This document shows positions 47,440-56,224 of a stretch of DNA of 64,000 nucleotides, piece by piece. A program made the translations under genes and the position numbers. This DNA is from Mycobacterium sp. Z3061 (GTDB taxonomy: Bacteria; Actinomycetota; Actinomycetes; Mycobacteriales; Mycobacteriaceae). Under the pieces are notes generated by a model. The model saw only the letters and a program-made list of their open reading frames with translations. It was not told the DNA's origin and did no database searches. Location of the stretch: positions 4,092,001 to 4,156,000 of the forward strand of contig NZ_CP134062.1 of NCBI RefSeq assembly GCF_031583025.1, in the 5' to 3' direction. Numbering within the stretch: the stretch's first letter is position 1; the number at the start of each line of letters is the position of its first letter.

Positions 47440-48547
47440 GCCGCAGCGCAAGGTCCGCCTGCCCGAATCGAGTGTGGTGGTGCGGCCCGAGCCGATGGAA
47501 TCGGCGACCTACACCCAGTCGTCGCGGCTGCAGGCGGCCGGATTGCTGCCCGCCGTCGCGCTATTCGAACAGGCGGCACAACAGGTGCCCCTGCCCAAAC
47601 CCCCGCAACCGGTCGTCGTCGCCGACTACGGCGCTGCCACGGGCCATAATTCGCTGAGGCCGATGGCCACCGCGGTCGAGGTGTTGCGCGGCCGCACCCG
47701 CCACGATCACGCCATCCTGGTGGCGCACACCGATGTGCCGGAGAACGACTTCACCGCCCTGTTCCACACCCTGGCCGACGACCCGGACAGTTACCTGAAT
47801 AACGACGCGGCCAGTTTCACCTCCGCCATCGGCCGGTCCTTCTACCAGCAGATCCTGCCGACCGGCACGGTCAACCTCGGGTGGTCGTCGTGGGCGATCC
47901 AGTGGCTGAGCCGGGTCCCCGAGGGCGCCCCGGAGGTCGCCGACCACGTGCAGGTCGCGTTCAGCAGCAACACCGAGGCCCGGCGAGCCTACGAGCACCG
48001 ATCGGCGCTGGACTGGAATGACTTCGTCGCCTTCCGGGGCCGGGAACTGTGTCCGGGTGGCCGGTTGGTGGTGCTCACCATGGCCCTCGATGAGGACGGC
48101 GAGTTCGGCTACCGCCCGCTGAACGAGGCACTGATGGCGTCGCTGGAAGAGCTGGCCGAACACGGTCTGGTGCGCCGGGAAGAGGTGCGGCGCATGGTGA
48201 TTCCCGTGGTGGCCCGCACCGAGAAGGATTTCCGCGCCCCGTTCGCACCGCGCGGCTGGTTCGAAGGCCTGACCATCGAGCACCTCGACATGTTCAACGC
48301 CGACGACCGGTTCTGGGCCAGATACCAAAAGGACTCGGACGCAGAAGCTTTCGGCGCACAATGGGCCGCGTTTGCCCGGGCCGCCCTGTTTCCGACCCTG
48401 CGGGCGGGCCTGAGCGGCGGGTTCGACGACCCGCGCGGCATGGATTTCATCGAGCAGCTCGAGGCCGGTGTCGCCGGGCGTCTGGCCAGGGCGCCCGAGC
48501 CGATGCGGATTCCGCTTGCATCCCTCGTATTGGCAAAGCGGCAGTAA
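47414..48547 (+). CDS. SABATH-like carboxyl/O-methyltransferase
   Basis: A 377-residue methyltransferase from the GTG at 47414, which follows GGAGAGG with 7-base spacing. Motif I is [13 protein letters not shown], followed by [13 protein letters not shown] and [28 protein letters not shown] (about 137-165). These track the plant SABATH family (salicylate/benzoate carboxyl methyltransferases). It is translationally coupled to the SDR by a 26-bp overlap, so the two may act in sequence on one metabolite. Substrate unknown. Confidence 0.8.
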   Translation: MSATPRRTEPQRKVRLPESSVVVRPEPMESATYTQSSRLQAAGLLPAVALFEQAAQQVPLPKPPQPVVVADYGAATGHNSLRPMATAVEVLRGRTRHDHAILVAHTDVPENDFTALFHTLADDPDSYLNNDAASFTSAIGRSFYQQILPTGTVNLGWSSWAIQWLSRVPEGAPEVADHVQVAFSSNTEARRAYEHRSALDWNDFVAFRGRELCPGGRLVVLTMALDEDGEFGYRPLNEALMASLEELAEHGLVRREEVRRMVIPVVARTEKDFRAPFAPRGWFEGLTIEHLDMFNADDRFWARYQKDSDAEAFGAQWAAFARAALFPTLRAGLSGGFDDPRGMDFIEQLEAGVAGRLARAPEPMRIPLASLVLAKRQ

Positions 48548-48628
48548 CGGGAGTTTCGGCTCCACGCCGATGTGGTAACCCTCACTTTGGGTCGGGTCGC
48601 ATAGCAACTCCTTAAGGGGGCCACACGT

Positions 48629-49240
48629 ATGAGCGCGCACGAGGAAGAATCGGCTGGTCAGGACGACAGCAAGACCGATGACGGTGCCGTGAGTACGGCC
48701 GAGGCCGACGAGAAAGACGACGACAGCAACGACGGCGTCCAGCAGACGGGCGAGAAGCCGGAGCCGGACGAGGATGCCAAAGAGAAGGCCGCAGAGATGA
48801 TGACGGCCTACGAGGACAAGCCCACCTTGGTGATGCCCGGTTCCGGCAAGACCATCACCGGCACCGCCGTCAACGAATGGCTCGACGACGACGGCAACCC
48901 CAAATACGCCGAAGACGACGATTCGCCTGCGGCCAAGGCCAAGTCAGAGGCGTCCGAGGCCGGCGACAAGAAAACCGACGAGACCGACGACGCGCCCGCC
49001 GAGCAAAGCGGCAAAGACGGCGACAACGATGACGGAAGCCGCGCGAAGAACACCGCCGAAAGCGAGCGGGCGGCCGACGCCGACGAAAATGCCGAGGACG
49101 AGAACAAGTCGGTCGAGCAGCTGCAGGAAGAGGCCGAGCAGCGCGTCAAAGACAACATGGAGAAAGACAAGGAATTCAACCAGCAGATCATCGAGGCCAC
49201 CAAGCAGGACCGGGAGGACCGCGAGAAGGCCGGTACCTAA
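48629..49240 (+). CDS. Highly acidic, intrinsically disordered protein
   Basis: A 203-residue protein made largely of Asp, Glu, Lys, Ala and Ser, with almost no hydrophobic residues and no cysteine. A short ordered-looking segment TLVMPGSGKTITGTAVNEWLDDDGNP lies near 66-91, and the last 50 residues could form a charged helix. AAGGGGG precedes the ATG. No family is recognised. It is convergent with the Hsp70-like gene, 5 bp apart. Confidence 0.75.
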   Translation: MSAHEEESAGQDDSKTDDGAVSTAEADEKDDDSNDGVQQTGEKPEPDEDAKEKAAEMMTAYEDKPTLVMPGSGKTITGTAVNEWLDDDGNPKYAEDDDSPAAKAKSEASEAGDKKTDETDDAPAEQSGKDGDNDDGSRAKNTAESERAADADENAEDENKSVEQLQEEAEQRVKDNMEKDKEFNQQIIEATKQDREDREKAGT

Positions 49241-49245
49241 ACGGG

Positions 49246-51084
49246 TCAGCCGACCTTCGGCACGTGGCCGATTCCGGGGATCTGCGGTAGCCCCGGAATC
49301 TGCGGTAGCTGCGGAATAGCCGGTGGCGCAGGCGGATTCGGGTTGGCGGGTCCAGGCAGCTGCGGGATCTGCGGCACCGGCGGCGCGGTCGTCACCGGCG
49401 GTTGAGTGGTGACCGGCGGCTGGGTGGTCACTGGCGGAGGCACCGTGGTGGTCACCGGTGCGGGCGCTTCGGTGGTGGGCGGCGGTGCCTGAGTGGTCTG
49501 CACCGGTGCCGGAGCCTGGGTCTGCGGGGGCGGCGCGGGCGCCTGTGTCGTCGGCGCCGGTTCGGGCGTCGAGGCCGGCGGCGGCTCGGGACTGGGGCTC
49601 TCGGTGGCCGCGGGCGCGGAACTGCGAGGCGTGGTGTTAACGCCGGGAGACTTGGTGCCTTTGCTGCCGTGCGAGGTCAACCCGATCGCCACCGCGGTGC
49701 CGACCAGCAGCACCGCCACGATGGTGCTGATGATGATCACCGCCGGCAGCCGGTACCAGGGAATGGGAGAGGCCTTGCGCTCGGGTTCGGGTCGCTCTTC
49801 GTGCTCGAACTTCATCTGCGGCCGGGCGGCCGTGTAGCCCGATCCGGAGCCGGAACCCGACGAAACCGCGGGCATCACCCGCGACTCGTCCTGGGCTTCC
49901 GACCAGGCCAGCGCGGGTTGCATTGCCGACACCGGAGCCGCGGCGGGCACGTCCTGGAATTCCTCCACGGGGGGCGGTTCCGGCGCCGCAGCCAACGGCG
50001 CGGGCGGCGCGGCCGGCGTCAACGTCGTCGCGCTCACGTCGGCGGGGCCGCGCGCCGCGCGCAGCGCACCACCGATGGCGGCGGTCAATTGCGGGCGCGG
50101 CGTCGTGATCACCGGCACTCCGAACCGACCGGACAGCGAGGTGGTCACCGCCGGGATGTTGGCGCCGCCCCCGAAAGTGACGATCGCGACCAGGCCGGTT
50201 GCGTTGCGGCGCAACGATTCTTCGAGGACCTCCATAACCCCGGCCAGCGAACCGCGGATCGTCTCCTCGAGTTCGTTGCGGGTCAGCCGGATCTCCCCGC
50301 GCAGTCCCGGCACCTCTTCGGCGAGTGTGGTCGCCGTCGTCGCGGAGAGCCGCTCCTTGGCGGCGCGGCAGGCGGCGCGCAGCCGCGTCAACGAACCGAT
50401 CGCCGCGGTGGCCGACGGGTCGAAGGAGCCCGTGGCCGGCATCTCGGACATGACGTAGCTCAGCAGCGACTGGTCGATCAGGTCGCCGGAGAAGTCGTGA
50501 TGCCGGACGGTGGGGCCCAGCGGCTGGTAGTCGGCGCCGGCGTCGACCAGGGTGATGCTGGTTCCGCTGCCGCCGAAATCGCACACCGCGACGGTTCCGC
50601 GCGCCGGAATACCCGGGTTGGCCCGCACCGCGAACAACGCGGCCGCCGCGTCGGGGATCAAGGTGACCGGCGTGGCCTGGTGCGACCATTCCGACACCCG
50701 GCTCACCGCGCCGCCCAATGCGTCGACCGCCGTCGGCGCCCAGTGGGCCGGATAGGTCACCGCGACGTTGTCTGGCAGCGCGCGGCCCCCGGTGGCCGCG
50801 TAGGCCAGCGCCCGCAACCCGTCGGCGACCAGGGCTTCGCTGCGGTGCACCGAACCGTCGGCCGCCACGATGCCGACCCGGTCGCCCACCCGGTCGACGA
50901 AGTCGGTAATCACCAGACCGGGCTCGTCCAGCCGGGGATTCTCTGAGGGGATCCCGACCTCGGGCGGACGCTGCCGGTACAGGGTCACGACGGGTTTGCG
51001 GGTGAGGGCATGGTCGGGCGTGACGGCGGCGAGGTTGGTGGCACCGATCGACAGGCCCAGCGCGGGCCTAGCTCCATCTGCCAT
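49246..51084 (-). CDS. Membrane-anchored Hsp70-like ATPase with proline-rich external tail (Rv2264c-like)
   Basis: A 612-residue protein. Residues 1-345 are an actin/Hsp70-fold nucleotide-binding domain (LGLSIGATNLA, CDFGGSGTSITLVD, TFGGGANIP). There is no substrate-binding domain. After an Ala/Pro linker, one helix at about 441-466 crosses the membrane, and the last 140 residues are a Pro/Thr/Ala-rich tail with TTQPPV and IPQLP repeats. It matches the proline-rich protein Rv2264c in position. A role linking cytosolic ATP state to the wall is plausible but unproven. Confidence 0.85.
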   Translation of the reverse strand: MADGARPALGLSIGATNLAAVTPDHALTRKPVVTLYRQRPPEVGIPSENPRLDEPGLVITDFVDRVGDRVGIVAADGSVHRSEALVADGLRALAYAATGGRALPDNVAVTYPAHWAPTAVDALGGAVSRVSEWSHQATPVTLIPDAAAALFAVRANPGIPARGTVAVCDFGGSGTSITLVDAGADYQPLGPTVRHHDFSGDLIDQSLLSYVMSEMPATGSFDPSATAAIGSLTRLRAACRAAKERLSATTATTLAEEVPGLRGEIRLTRNELEETIRGSLAGVMEVLEESLRRNATGLVAIVTFGGGANIPAVTTSLSGRFGVPVITTPRPQLTAAIGGALRAARGPADVSATTLTPAAPPAPLAAAPEPPPVEEFQDVPAAAPVSAMQPALAWSEAQDESRVMPAVSSGSGSGSGYTAARPQMKFEHEERPEPERKASPIPWYRLPAVIIISTIVAVLLVGTAVAIGLTSHGSKGTKSPGVNTTPRSSAPAATESPSPEPPPASTPEPAPTTQAPAPPPQTQAPAPVQTTQAPPPTTEAPAPVTTTVPPPVTTQPPVTTQPPVTTAPPVPQIPQLPGPANPNPPAPPAIPQLPQIPGLPQIPGIGHVPKVG

Positions 51085-51176
51085 CTGGACTCACCCCCGT
51101 GTCCCCCGACTCATTTTCTCGGTAAAACCTATAGGCATTCTCAGTATCGGCTATGCGCCGACTGTATGAGCGCTGG

Positions 51177-52262
51177 TCAGCGGATCGTACCCGCGCCCGG
51201 GATGAGTGGCAGATCCAGCGCGGTGACCCAGCCCGGGGACAGCTCGTTGACCGCCGGAACGGCGTTGAGCGCCCGCAGGCCGGTGGCCAGGCATCCGGCG
51301 GCCGCGGCATCCCGGCCCGAGCCGTCGGTGAAACGGAACGCGGTTTCCTGGAAGATGCTGGGCGTGCCTTCGATGTCCACCCGGTAGACGTCGTTGTCGT
51401 GGCCCGTCGGCCAGTCCGGGGCGGCGTCGAGCCCGATGCGGTTGACGTGCTCGAGCTGGATCCGCGTCTCGCCCTGGTAGAGCCCGTTGATGGTGAACCG
51501 GACGGCGGCGACGTTGCCCGCCTTGATGACGCCCTTGGCCGACTTGCGGTCAGTGGGCGTCACCCACTTGTCCCAGGTGGTGGTCATCTCGTCGAGCATG
51601 ATGCCGGCGGCGTGCGCGATCATCGGCACGGTGGCGCCCCACGCGAAGATCAGCACGTCGCGGTTTTCCAGCATCGGGCTGAACTCGGGTTCACGGCCGA
51701 TGCCCATTTCCCGCTCGTAGTCGCCCTCGTAGTTGGTGTAGTCCAGCAACTCGGAGGCGCGTACCCGCTTCACTTCCGAGCACAGGCCCATCAGGGTCAT
51801 CGGGAACAGGTCGTTGGCGAAGCCGGGGTCGATGCCGGTGGTGAAACACGACGCCTCCCCCAGCTCGCAGGCCTGGGTGATGGGGGCAATCCAGTTGGGC
51901 GGGTTCTGCGGCATGGTCGGCCAGATCCACGGCGTCATCGCCGTCGAGCACACATCGATACCGGCGCGCAGGAAGCGGGTGATCAGCGAGATGTTGTCCT
52001 TGGCGTGCATCGCGGTCGGTCCGTAGTGCACCAATGCGTCGGGTTTGAGCGCGATCAGCGCGTCGACGTCGTCGGTGGCGGTGACGCCGACCGGTTCATC
52101 CAGGCCGCAGATCTCACCGACGTCGCGGCCCACCTTGTCCGGGTTGCTGACACCGACACCCACCAACTCGAAGAGCGGGTGCTTGACGATCTCCGGGATC
52201 ACCATCCGGCCCACGAAGCCGGTGCCCCACACCACCACTCGCTTAACGCCACTCTGCGTCAT
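51177..52262 (-). CDS. NAD(P)-binding DapB-like oxidoreductase
   Basis: A 361-residue protein with an N-terminal Rossmann motif GTGFVGR and a dihydrodipicolinate-reductase-type domain, similar to the 2,4-diaminopentanoate dehydrogenase group. The TTGIDPGFANDLFP segment is typical of mycobacterial members, which are often found near lipid genes. The length excludes true DapB. Substrate unknown. It is transcribed away from the MmpS-like gene. Confidence 0.8.
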   Translation of the reverse strand: MTQSGVKRVVVWGTGFVGRMVIPEIVKHPLFELVGVGVSNPDKVGRDVGEICGLDEPVGVTATDDVDALIALKPDALVHYGPTAMHAKDNISLITRFLRAGIDVCSTAMTPWIWPTMPQNPPNWIAPITQACELGEASCFTTGIDPGFANDLFPMTLMGLCSEVKRVRASELLDYTNYEGDYEREMGIGREPEFSPMLENRDVLIFAWGATVPMIAHAAGIMLDEMTTTWDKWVTPTDRKSAKGVIKAGNVAAVRFTINGLYQGETRIQLEHVNRIGLDAAPDWPTGHDNDVYRVDIEGTPSIFQETAFRFTDGSGRDAAAAGCLATGLRALNAVPAVNELSPGWVTALDLPLIPGAGTIR

Positions 52263-52384
52263 CGATCAGCCACCTCTTTCGGTTATCCGCTTCACCCTAA
52301 GCGTGCGGCGAAGTGACATCTAGCATCAGACCGTACGAGCGGTACCGGGACTGACTCTGGTGTGGCGCCGCGGGTGATGACACG

Positions 52385-52750
52385 ATGACAACCATGACCA
52401 GTCGTCGTGCAGCTTCGATCCTGATTGCCACCGGCACCGCCTTCGGCGCCACCTACGGTGTGGCGCACGCGGATCCTTTCCTTCCCCCGGGCGCATTCCC
52501 CCAGGTTCACTACGAAGTCACCGGCACCGGCATGGCCGAGTACATCTCGTACCAGACCCAGCACGGTCAGCAGCGAGCGGTGAATGTGCCGCTGCCGTGG
52601 TCGACGGACTTCCAGGGCTTCGGTGGCCAGGTCTACGTGCTGAGCGCGCAGGGGCAGGGCACCATCGCCTGCAAGATCGTGGTGGACGGCAACGTGGTCA
52701 ATGACGCGCACTCGACGGGGACGCCCGGACACACGATGTGTTCGCACTGA
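52385..52750 (+). CDS. Orphan MmpS-like exported protein
   Basis: A 121-residue protein with a signal peptide ending at AHA-DP. The mature part matches the beta-sandwich of MmpS proteins: VHYEVTGTGMAEYISYQT, VPLPWS, YVLSAQGQGTIACKIVVDG, and paired cysteines (IACKI and HTMCSH). MmpS proteins normally partner with MmpL transporters, but no MmpL is nearby. Located directly upstream of cyp124. Confidence 0.78.
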   Translation: MTTMTSRRAASILIATGTAFGATYGVAHADPFLPPGAFPQVHYEVTGTGMAEYISYQTQHGQQRAVNVPLPWSTDFQGFGGQVYVLSAQGQGTIACKIVVDGNVVNDAHSTGTPGHTMCSH

Positions 52751-52790
52751 CGCGGTCTCGCACTGAGGCGGCCTAAGCTCGCCGGTGGCA

Positions 52791-52819
52791 CCTCCTCAAC
52801 GATGAGGAGGCAAAGGAGG
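52791..52819 (+). promoter_or_regulatory. CCTCCTC hairpin competing for the cyp124 ribosome site
   Basis: CCTCCTC (52791-52797) can pair with GAGGAGG (52804-52810) or with the Shine-Dalgarno AAAGGAGG (52812-52819) four bases before the ATG. The two pairings are mutually exclusive and could tune translation. Confidence 0.4.
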
Positions 52820-52823
52820 ATGC

Positions 52824-54128
52824 ATGGACCTCAAGACTGACGCGCGATCGGGACTCAGGCCGAGGGCGAACGGGACGCCTCCGCCCGAGATACCGCTGGC
52901 CGACATCGCGCTGGGCTCGCTGGATTTCTGGGCACTCGACGACGACTACCGCGACGGCGCCTTCGCCACCTTGCGGCGCGAAGCGCCCATCTCGTTCTGG
53001 CCCGCGATCGAAATGGAAGGGTTCACCGGGGGCAACGGGCACTGGGCGCTGACCAGGCTGGACGACGTGTTCTTCGCCAGCCGCCATCCGGAGGTGTTCA
53101 GCTCGAGCCCCAACATCACCATCAACGATCAGACACCGGAACTGGCCGAGTACTTCGGGTCGATGATCGTGATGGACGATCCGCGGCACCAGCGGCTGCG
53201 TTCCATCGTCAGCCGGGCGTTCACGCCGAAGGTAGTGGCCCGCATCGAGGCCTCGGTGCGCGATCGCGCCCACCAGCTGGTGACCTCGATGATGGCCAAC
53301 CACCCCGATCGGCAGGCCGACCTGGTCAGCGAGATCGCCGGGCCGCTGCCGTTGCAGATCATCTGCGACATGATGGGCATCCCCGAAGAAGACCACCAGA
53401 CGATCTTCCACTGGACCAACGTGATTCTCGGCTTCGGCGACCCCGACCTGGCCACCGATTTCGGTGAGTTTCTTCAGGTTTCGATGGACATCGGCGCCTA
53501 TGCGACCAAGATGGCCGAGGACCGTCGCAGTTCGAGCGCGGATCATCACGACGACCTGACCACCGCGCTGGTGCAGGCCGAGGTGAACGGCGAGCGCTTG
53601 TCGTCGTCGGAGATCGCGATGTTCTTCATCCTGCTGGTGGTGGCCGGCAACGAAACCACCCGCAACGCGATCAGCCACGGGGTGCTGGCGCTGTCCCGCT
53701 TCCCCGAGGAACGGGACAAGTGGTGGGCGGACTACGACGGCCTGGCCCACACGGCGACCGAGGAGATCGTGCGGTGGGCCTCACCAGTGGTGTACATGCG
53801 GCGCACCCTGACCCGTGACTTCGAGCTCAGCGGCACCAAAATGGCTGAGGGCGACAAGGTTTCGCTGTGGTACTGCTCGGCCAACCGGGACGAGGCGAAG
53901 TTCGCCGACCCGTGGCGGTTCGACGTGGCGCGCAACCCCAACCCGCATGTCGGGTTCGGTGGCGGCGGTGCGCACTTCTGCCTCGGGGCCAACCTGGCCC
54001 GCCGCGAGATCCGGGTGGTGTTCGACGAGTTGCGCCGCGAGATGCCGGAGATCGTAGCGACGGCAGAGCCCCGGCGGCTGCTGTCGCAGTTCATTCACGG
54101 CATCAAGGTGCTGCCGGTCACCTGGTGA
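52824..54128 (+). CDS. cyp124: Cytochrome P450 CYP124
   Basis: A 434-residue P450 with high similarity over its whole length to CYP124A1 (Rv2266). The I-helix AGNETTRN is at 274-281 and the heme-binding loop FGGGGAHFCLG has the ligand Cys386. CYP124 omega-hydroxylates methyl-branched lipids such as phytanic acid and also cholesterol side chains. A near-perfect AAAGGAGG precedes the ATG. Its 3' end overlaps the convergent methyltransferase by 11 bp. Confidence 0.95.
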   Translation: MDLKTDARSGLRPRANGTPPPEIPLADIALGSLDFWALDDDYRDGAFATLRREAPISFWPAIEMEGFTGGNGHWALTRLDDVFFASRHPEVFSSSPNITINDQTPELAEYFGSMIVMDDPRHQRLRSIVSRAFTPKVVARIEASVRDRAHQLVTSMMANHPDRQADLVSEIAGPLPLQIICDMMGIPEEDHQTIFHWTNVILGFGDPDLATDFGEFLQVSMDIGAYATKMAEDRRSSSADHHDDLTTALVQAEVNGERLSSSEIAMFFILLVVAGNETTRNAISHGVLALSRFPEERDKWWADYDGLAHTATEEIVRWASPVVYMRRTLTRDFELSGTKMAEGDKVSLWYCSANRDEAKFADPWRFDVARNPNPHVGFGGGGAHFCLGANLARREIRVVFDELRREMPEIVATAEPRRLLSQFIHGIKVLPVTW

Positions 54129-54735
54129 GGTCGTAGACGATCAGCACCCGCGGGTAGACCGTCAGCCACTGCGGTGGTTGCGGAATCCGTTGCACACTAA
54201 CGGCTTTCGTGGCGAGCCAGGCCAGTGCCTGGCGGTACTCGTCGAGGCGCGCCGGGCGGAACGGGTAGCGGTGGTGGTGGGCGAACGCCCGCACCTGCGC
54301 CTGCAACGCGAGCTTGCCGACCAGCCCCTCGGGCATGTCCTCGAACACCAGGATGCGTCTGCGCGCGACGCGTTCGCATTCGGCGGTCAGCCTGACCGGG
54401 TCCTGGCTGTGGTGCAGCACCTCGCTGAGGATGACGTGGTCGAACGAATTGTCCGGGAAAGGGATTGAGGTGCCGTCGAATTCGGTGAACGGGATGTCGG
54501 TCTTGCGGAAGTCCCTGACGTCGATGCCTTTCGGCGCCACCCCGTACATGTCGCGCAGATAGACCGACAGCAGCCCGGTGCCGCAACCGACGTCCAACAC
54601 GCTGTCGCCCTCTGCGACGTACCCCTTGAGGGCTCTAGCCTTTTCGCGGGCTTGCTCGTGTAACCGTGCGGCGGGCTGCATGACATGCTGGGCTTCGGAG
54701 AGGCGGCGGCGGAACATCTCGGCCAAAACTAGCAC
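54118..54735 (-). CDS. Class I SAM-dependent methyltransferase
   Basis: A 205-residue methyltransferase with motif I LDVGCGTGLLS and HVILSEVLHHSQDP, the UbiE/CoQ5-like pattern. Substrate unknown. The N-terminal 40 residues are helical. It overlaps the end of cyp124 by 11 bp and is divergent from the MFS transporter gene, 38 bp apart. Confidence 0.82.
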   Translation of the reverse strand: MLVLAEMFRRRLSEAQHVMQPAARLHEQAREKARALKGYVAEGDSVLDVGCGTGLLSVYLRDMYGVAPKGIDVRDFRKTDIPFTEFDGTSIPFPDNSFDHVILSEVLHHSQDPVRLTAECERVARRRILVFEDMPEGLVGKLALQAQVRAFAHHHRYPFRPARLDEYRQALAWLATKAVSVQRIPQPPQWLTVYPRVLIVYDLTR

Positions 54736-54773
54736 GGTGACCTTGGCAGCGATTGCGCGTGGAAGGAGGCGCC

Positions 54774-56099
54774 GTGAACGTCAGGCGTATTGCGTTCGCG
54801 TGCATGGTGGGGACCACCGTCGAGTTCTACGACTTCTACATCTACGGCACCGCCGCGGCTTTGACGTTCCCCACCGTCTTCTTCCCGAACCTGAGCCCGG
54901 CCCTGGCGACGGTCGCCTCAATGGGGACATTCGCCGCCGCTTTCGTGTCACGGCCACTGGGCGGAGCGGTGTTCGGTCACTTCGGCGATCGGATCGGGCG
55001 CAAGAAGACGCTGGTCGCGACGTTGCTGATCATGGGTTTGTCCACCGTGGCAGTCGGTCTCACCCCGGGTGCGGCGACGATCGGTGTGGCGGCGCCGCTG
55101 ACCGTGCTGATGCTGCGCCTGTTGCAGGGGATCGCGGTCGGCGGCGAGTGGGCCGGATCGGCTTTGCTGGCAGCCGAATACGCACCGGCGGATCAGCGCG
55201 GCCGCTACGGCATCTTCACAGCCGTCGGCGCCGGGATCGCGATGGTGCTGACCGGCGTAACCTTCCTGCTCGTCAACGCCACCGTCGGCGAGACGAGTCC
55301 GGCGTTTCTCAGTTGGGGATGGCGAATTCCGTTCCTGCTCAGCGGCTTGCTGGTCGCTTTCGCGTTGTACGTACGGGTCAGCATCGAAGAGACCCCGGTG
55401 TTCACCGCCCAGGCCGCGCCGCCGCGGGTGCCACTCGCGGAAGTCTTGCGACAGCAGTGGGGCACCGTGTTGCTGGCGTCGGGCAGCTTTGTGGCGCTGT
55501 TTGCGTTCGTGTTCATGGCCGGCACCTACCTGACGGGTTATGCCCACCGCCAATTGGGCCTGTCCCGCAACGCAATCCTGTTCGCCGGGTTGCTGGGTGG
55601 GCTGGTGTGGACGGCGGTGGTGCCGGTCTCGGCGGGCTTGTCGGATCGGGTCGGGCGGCGACCGGTCATCCTGGCCGGGTGGGCGCTGGGCCTGCCGTGG
55701 TCTTTCGCGGTGCTGCCGTTGATCGACGCCGACAACGCGACGTTGTTCGCGGTGGCGATCGCCGGCACGTACGGAATCGCCGCGTTCGCCTACGCTCCGA
55801 TGACTTCCTTTGTGCCTGAGCTGTTCACGACGTCGCACCGCTATACCGGCGCCGGGTTGGCGATCAACATCTCCGGCATTCTCGGCGGCGCCGTTCCACC
55901 GCTGATCGCCGAACCGCTGAGCGTGCGCTACGGCAGCTGGAGCATCGGTCTCATGCTGGCGGTGCTGGTGGTGCTGAGCCTCTGGTGTACCTATCGGCTG
56001 CCGGAGACGCGCGGGACATCTCTCGACCAGGTGATAGCGCCGGCGATATCACGTTCCGGCGGCAGTCATGCCGAGCTCCGCCGGGACGCGAGTGACTGA
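54774..56099 (+). CDS. MFS transporter, metabolite:H+ symporter (MHS) family
   Basis: A 441-residue twelve-helix transporter from the GTG at 54774, which follows AAGGAGG. The start VGTTVEFYDFYIYGTAA and the loop FGHFGDRIGRKK are hallmarks of the MHS group (ProP, KgtP, ShiA). It imports an organic acid or osmolyte with protons; the substrate is not predictable. Its last codons contain the first copy of a 22-bp palindrome. Confidence 0.88.
   Translation: MNVRRIAFACMVGTTVEFYDFYIYGTAAALTFPTVFFPNLSPALATVASMGTFAAAFVSRPLGGAVFGHFGDRIGRKKTLVATLLIMGLSTVAVGLTPGAATIGVAAPLTVLMLRLLQGIAVGGEWAGSALLAAEYAPADQRGRYGIFTAVGAGIAMVLTGVTFLLVNATVGETSPAFLSWGWRIPFLLSGLLVAFALYVRVSIEETPVFTAQAAPPRVPLAEVLRQQWGTVLLASGSFVALFAFVFMAGTYLTGYAHRQLGLSRNAILFAGLLGGLVWTAVVPVSAGLSDRVGRRPVILAGWALGLPWSFAVLPLIDADNATLFAVAIAGTYGIAAFAYAPMTSFVPELFTTSHRYTGAGLAINISGILGGAVPPLIAEPLSVRYGSWSIGLMLAVLVVLSLWCTYRLPETRGTSLDQVIAPAISRSGGSHAELRRDASD
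56031..56052. repeat. 22-bp palindrome, copy 1
   Basis: The unit starts GTGATA, has a GCGCCGGCGA centre and ends TATCAC, a near-perfect dyad. An identical unit is at 56203. This copy lies inside the 3' end of the transporter gene. Confidence 0.7.
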
Positions 56100-56165
56100 T
56101 GTGACGAGTCCGGCTGTCTGAAACCCGCGCCGAGGTGCAGTGGACTTGAGTCACATCCGTCACTC
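56090..56165. terminator. Inverted repeat at the convergent ends of transporter and channel genes
   Basis: GAGTGACTGATGTGAC (56090-56105) pairs with GTCACATCCGTCACTC (56150-56165) at 15 of 16 positions across a 44-base loop. The left arm covers the transporter stop codon. Confidence 0.55.
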
Positions 56166-56202
56166 CCGTCTCTGCAAACCAAGGCATGATGCGGTCGCGA
56201 TC

Positions 56203-56224
56203 GTGATAGCGCCGGCGATATCAC
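56203..56224. repeat. 22-bp palindrome, copy 2
   Basis: Exact copy of the unit at 56031, 172 bp further on. It overlaps the stop codon of the potassium channel gene. Confidence 0.7.
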
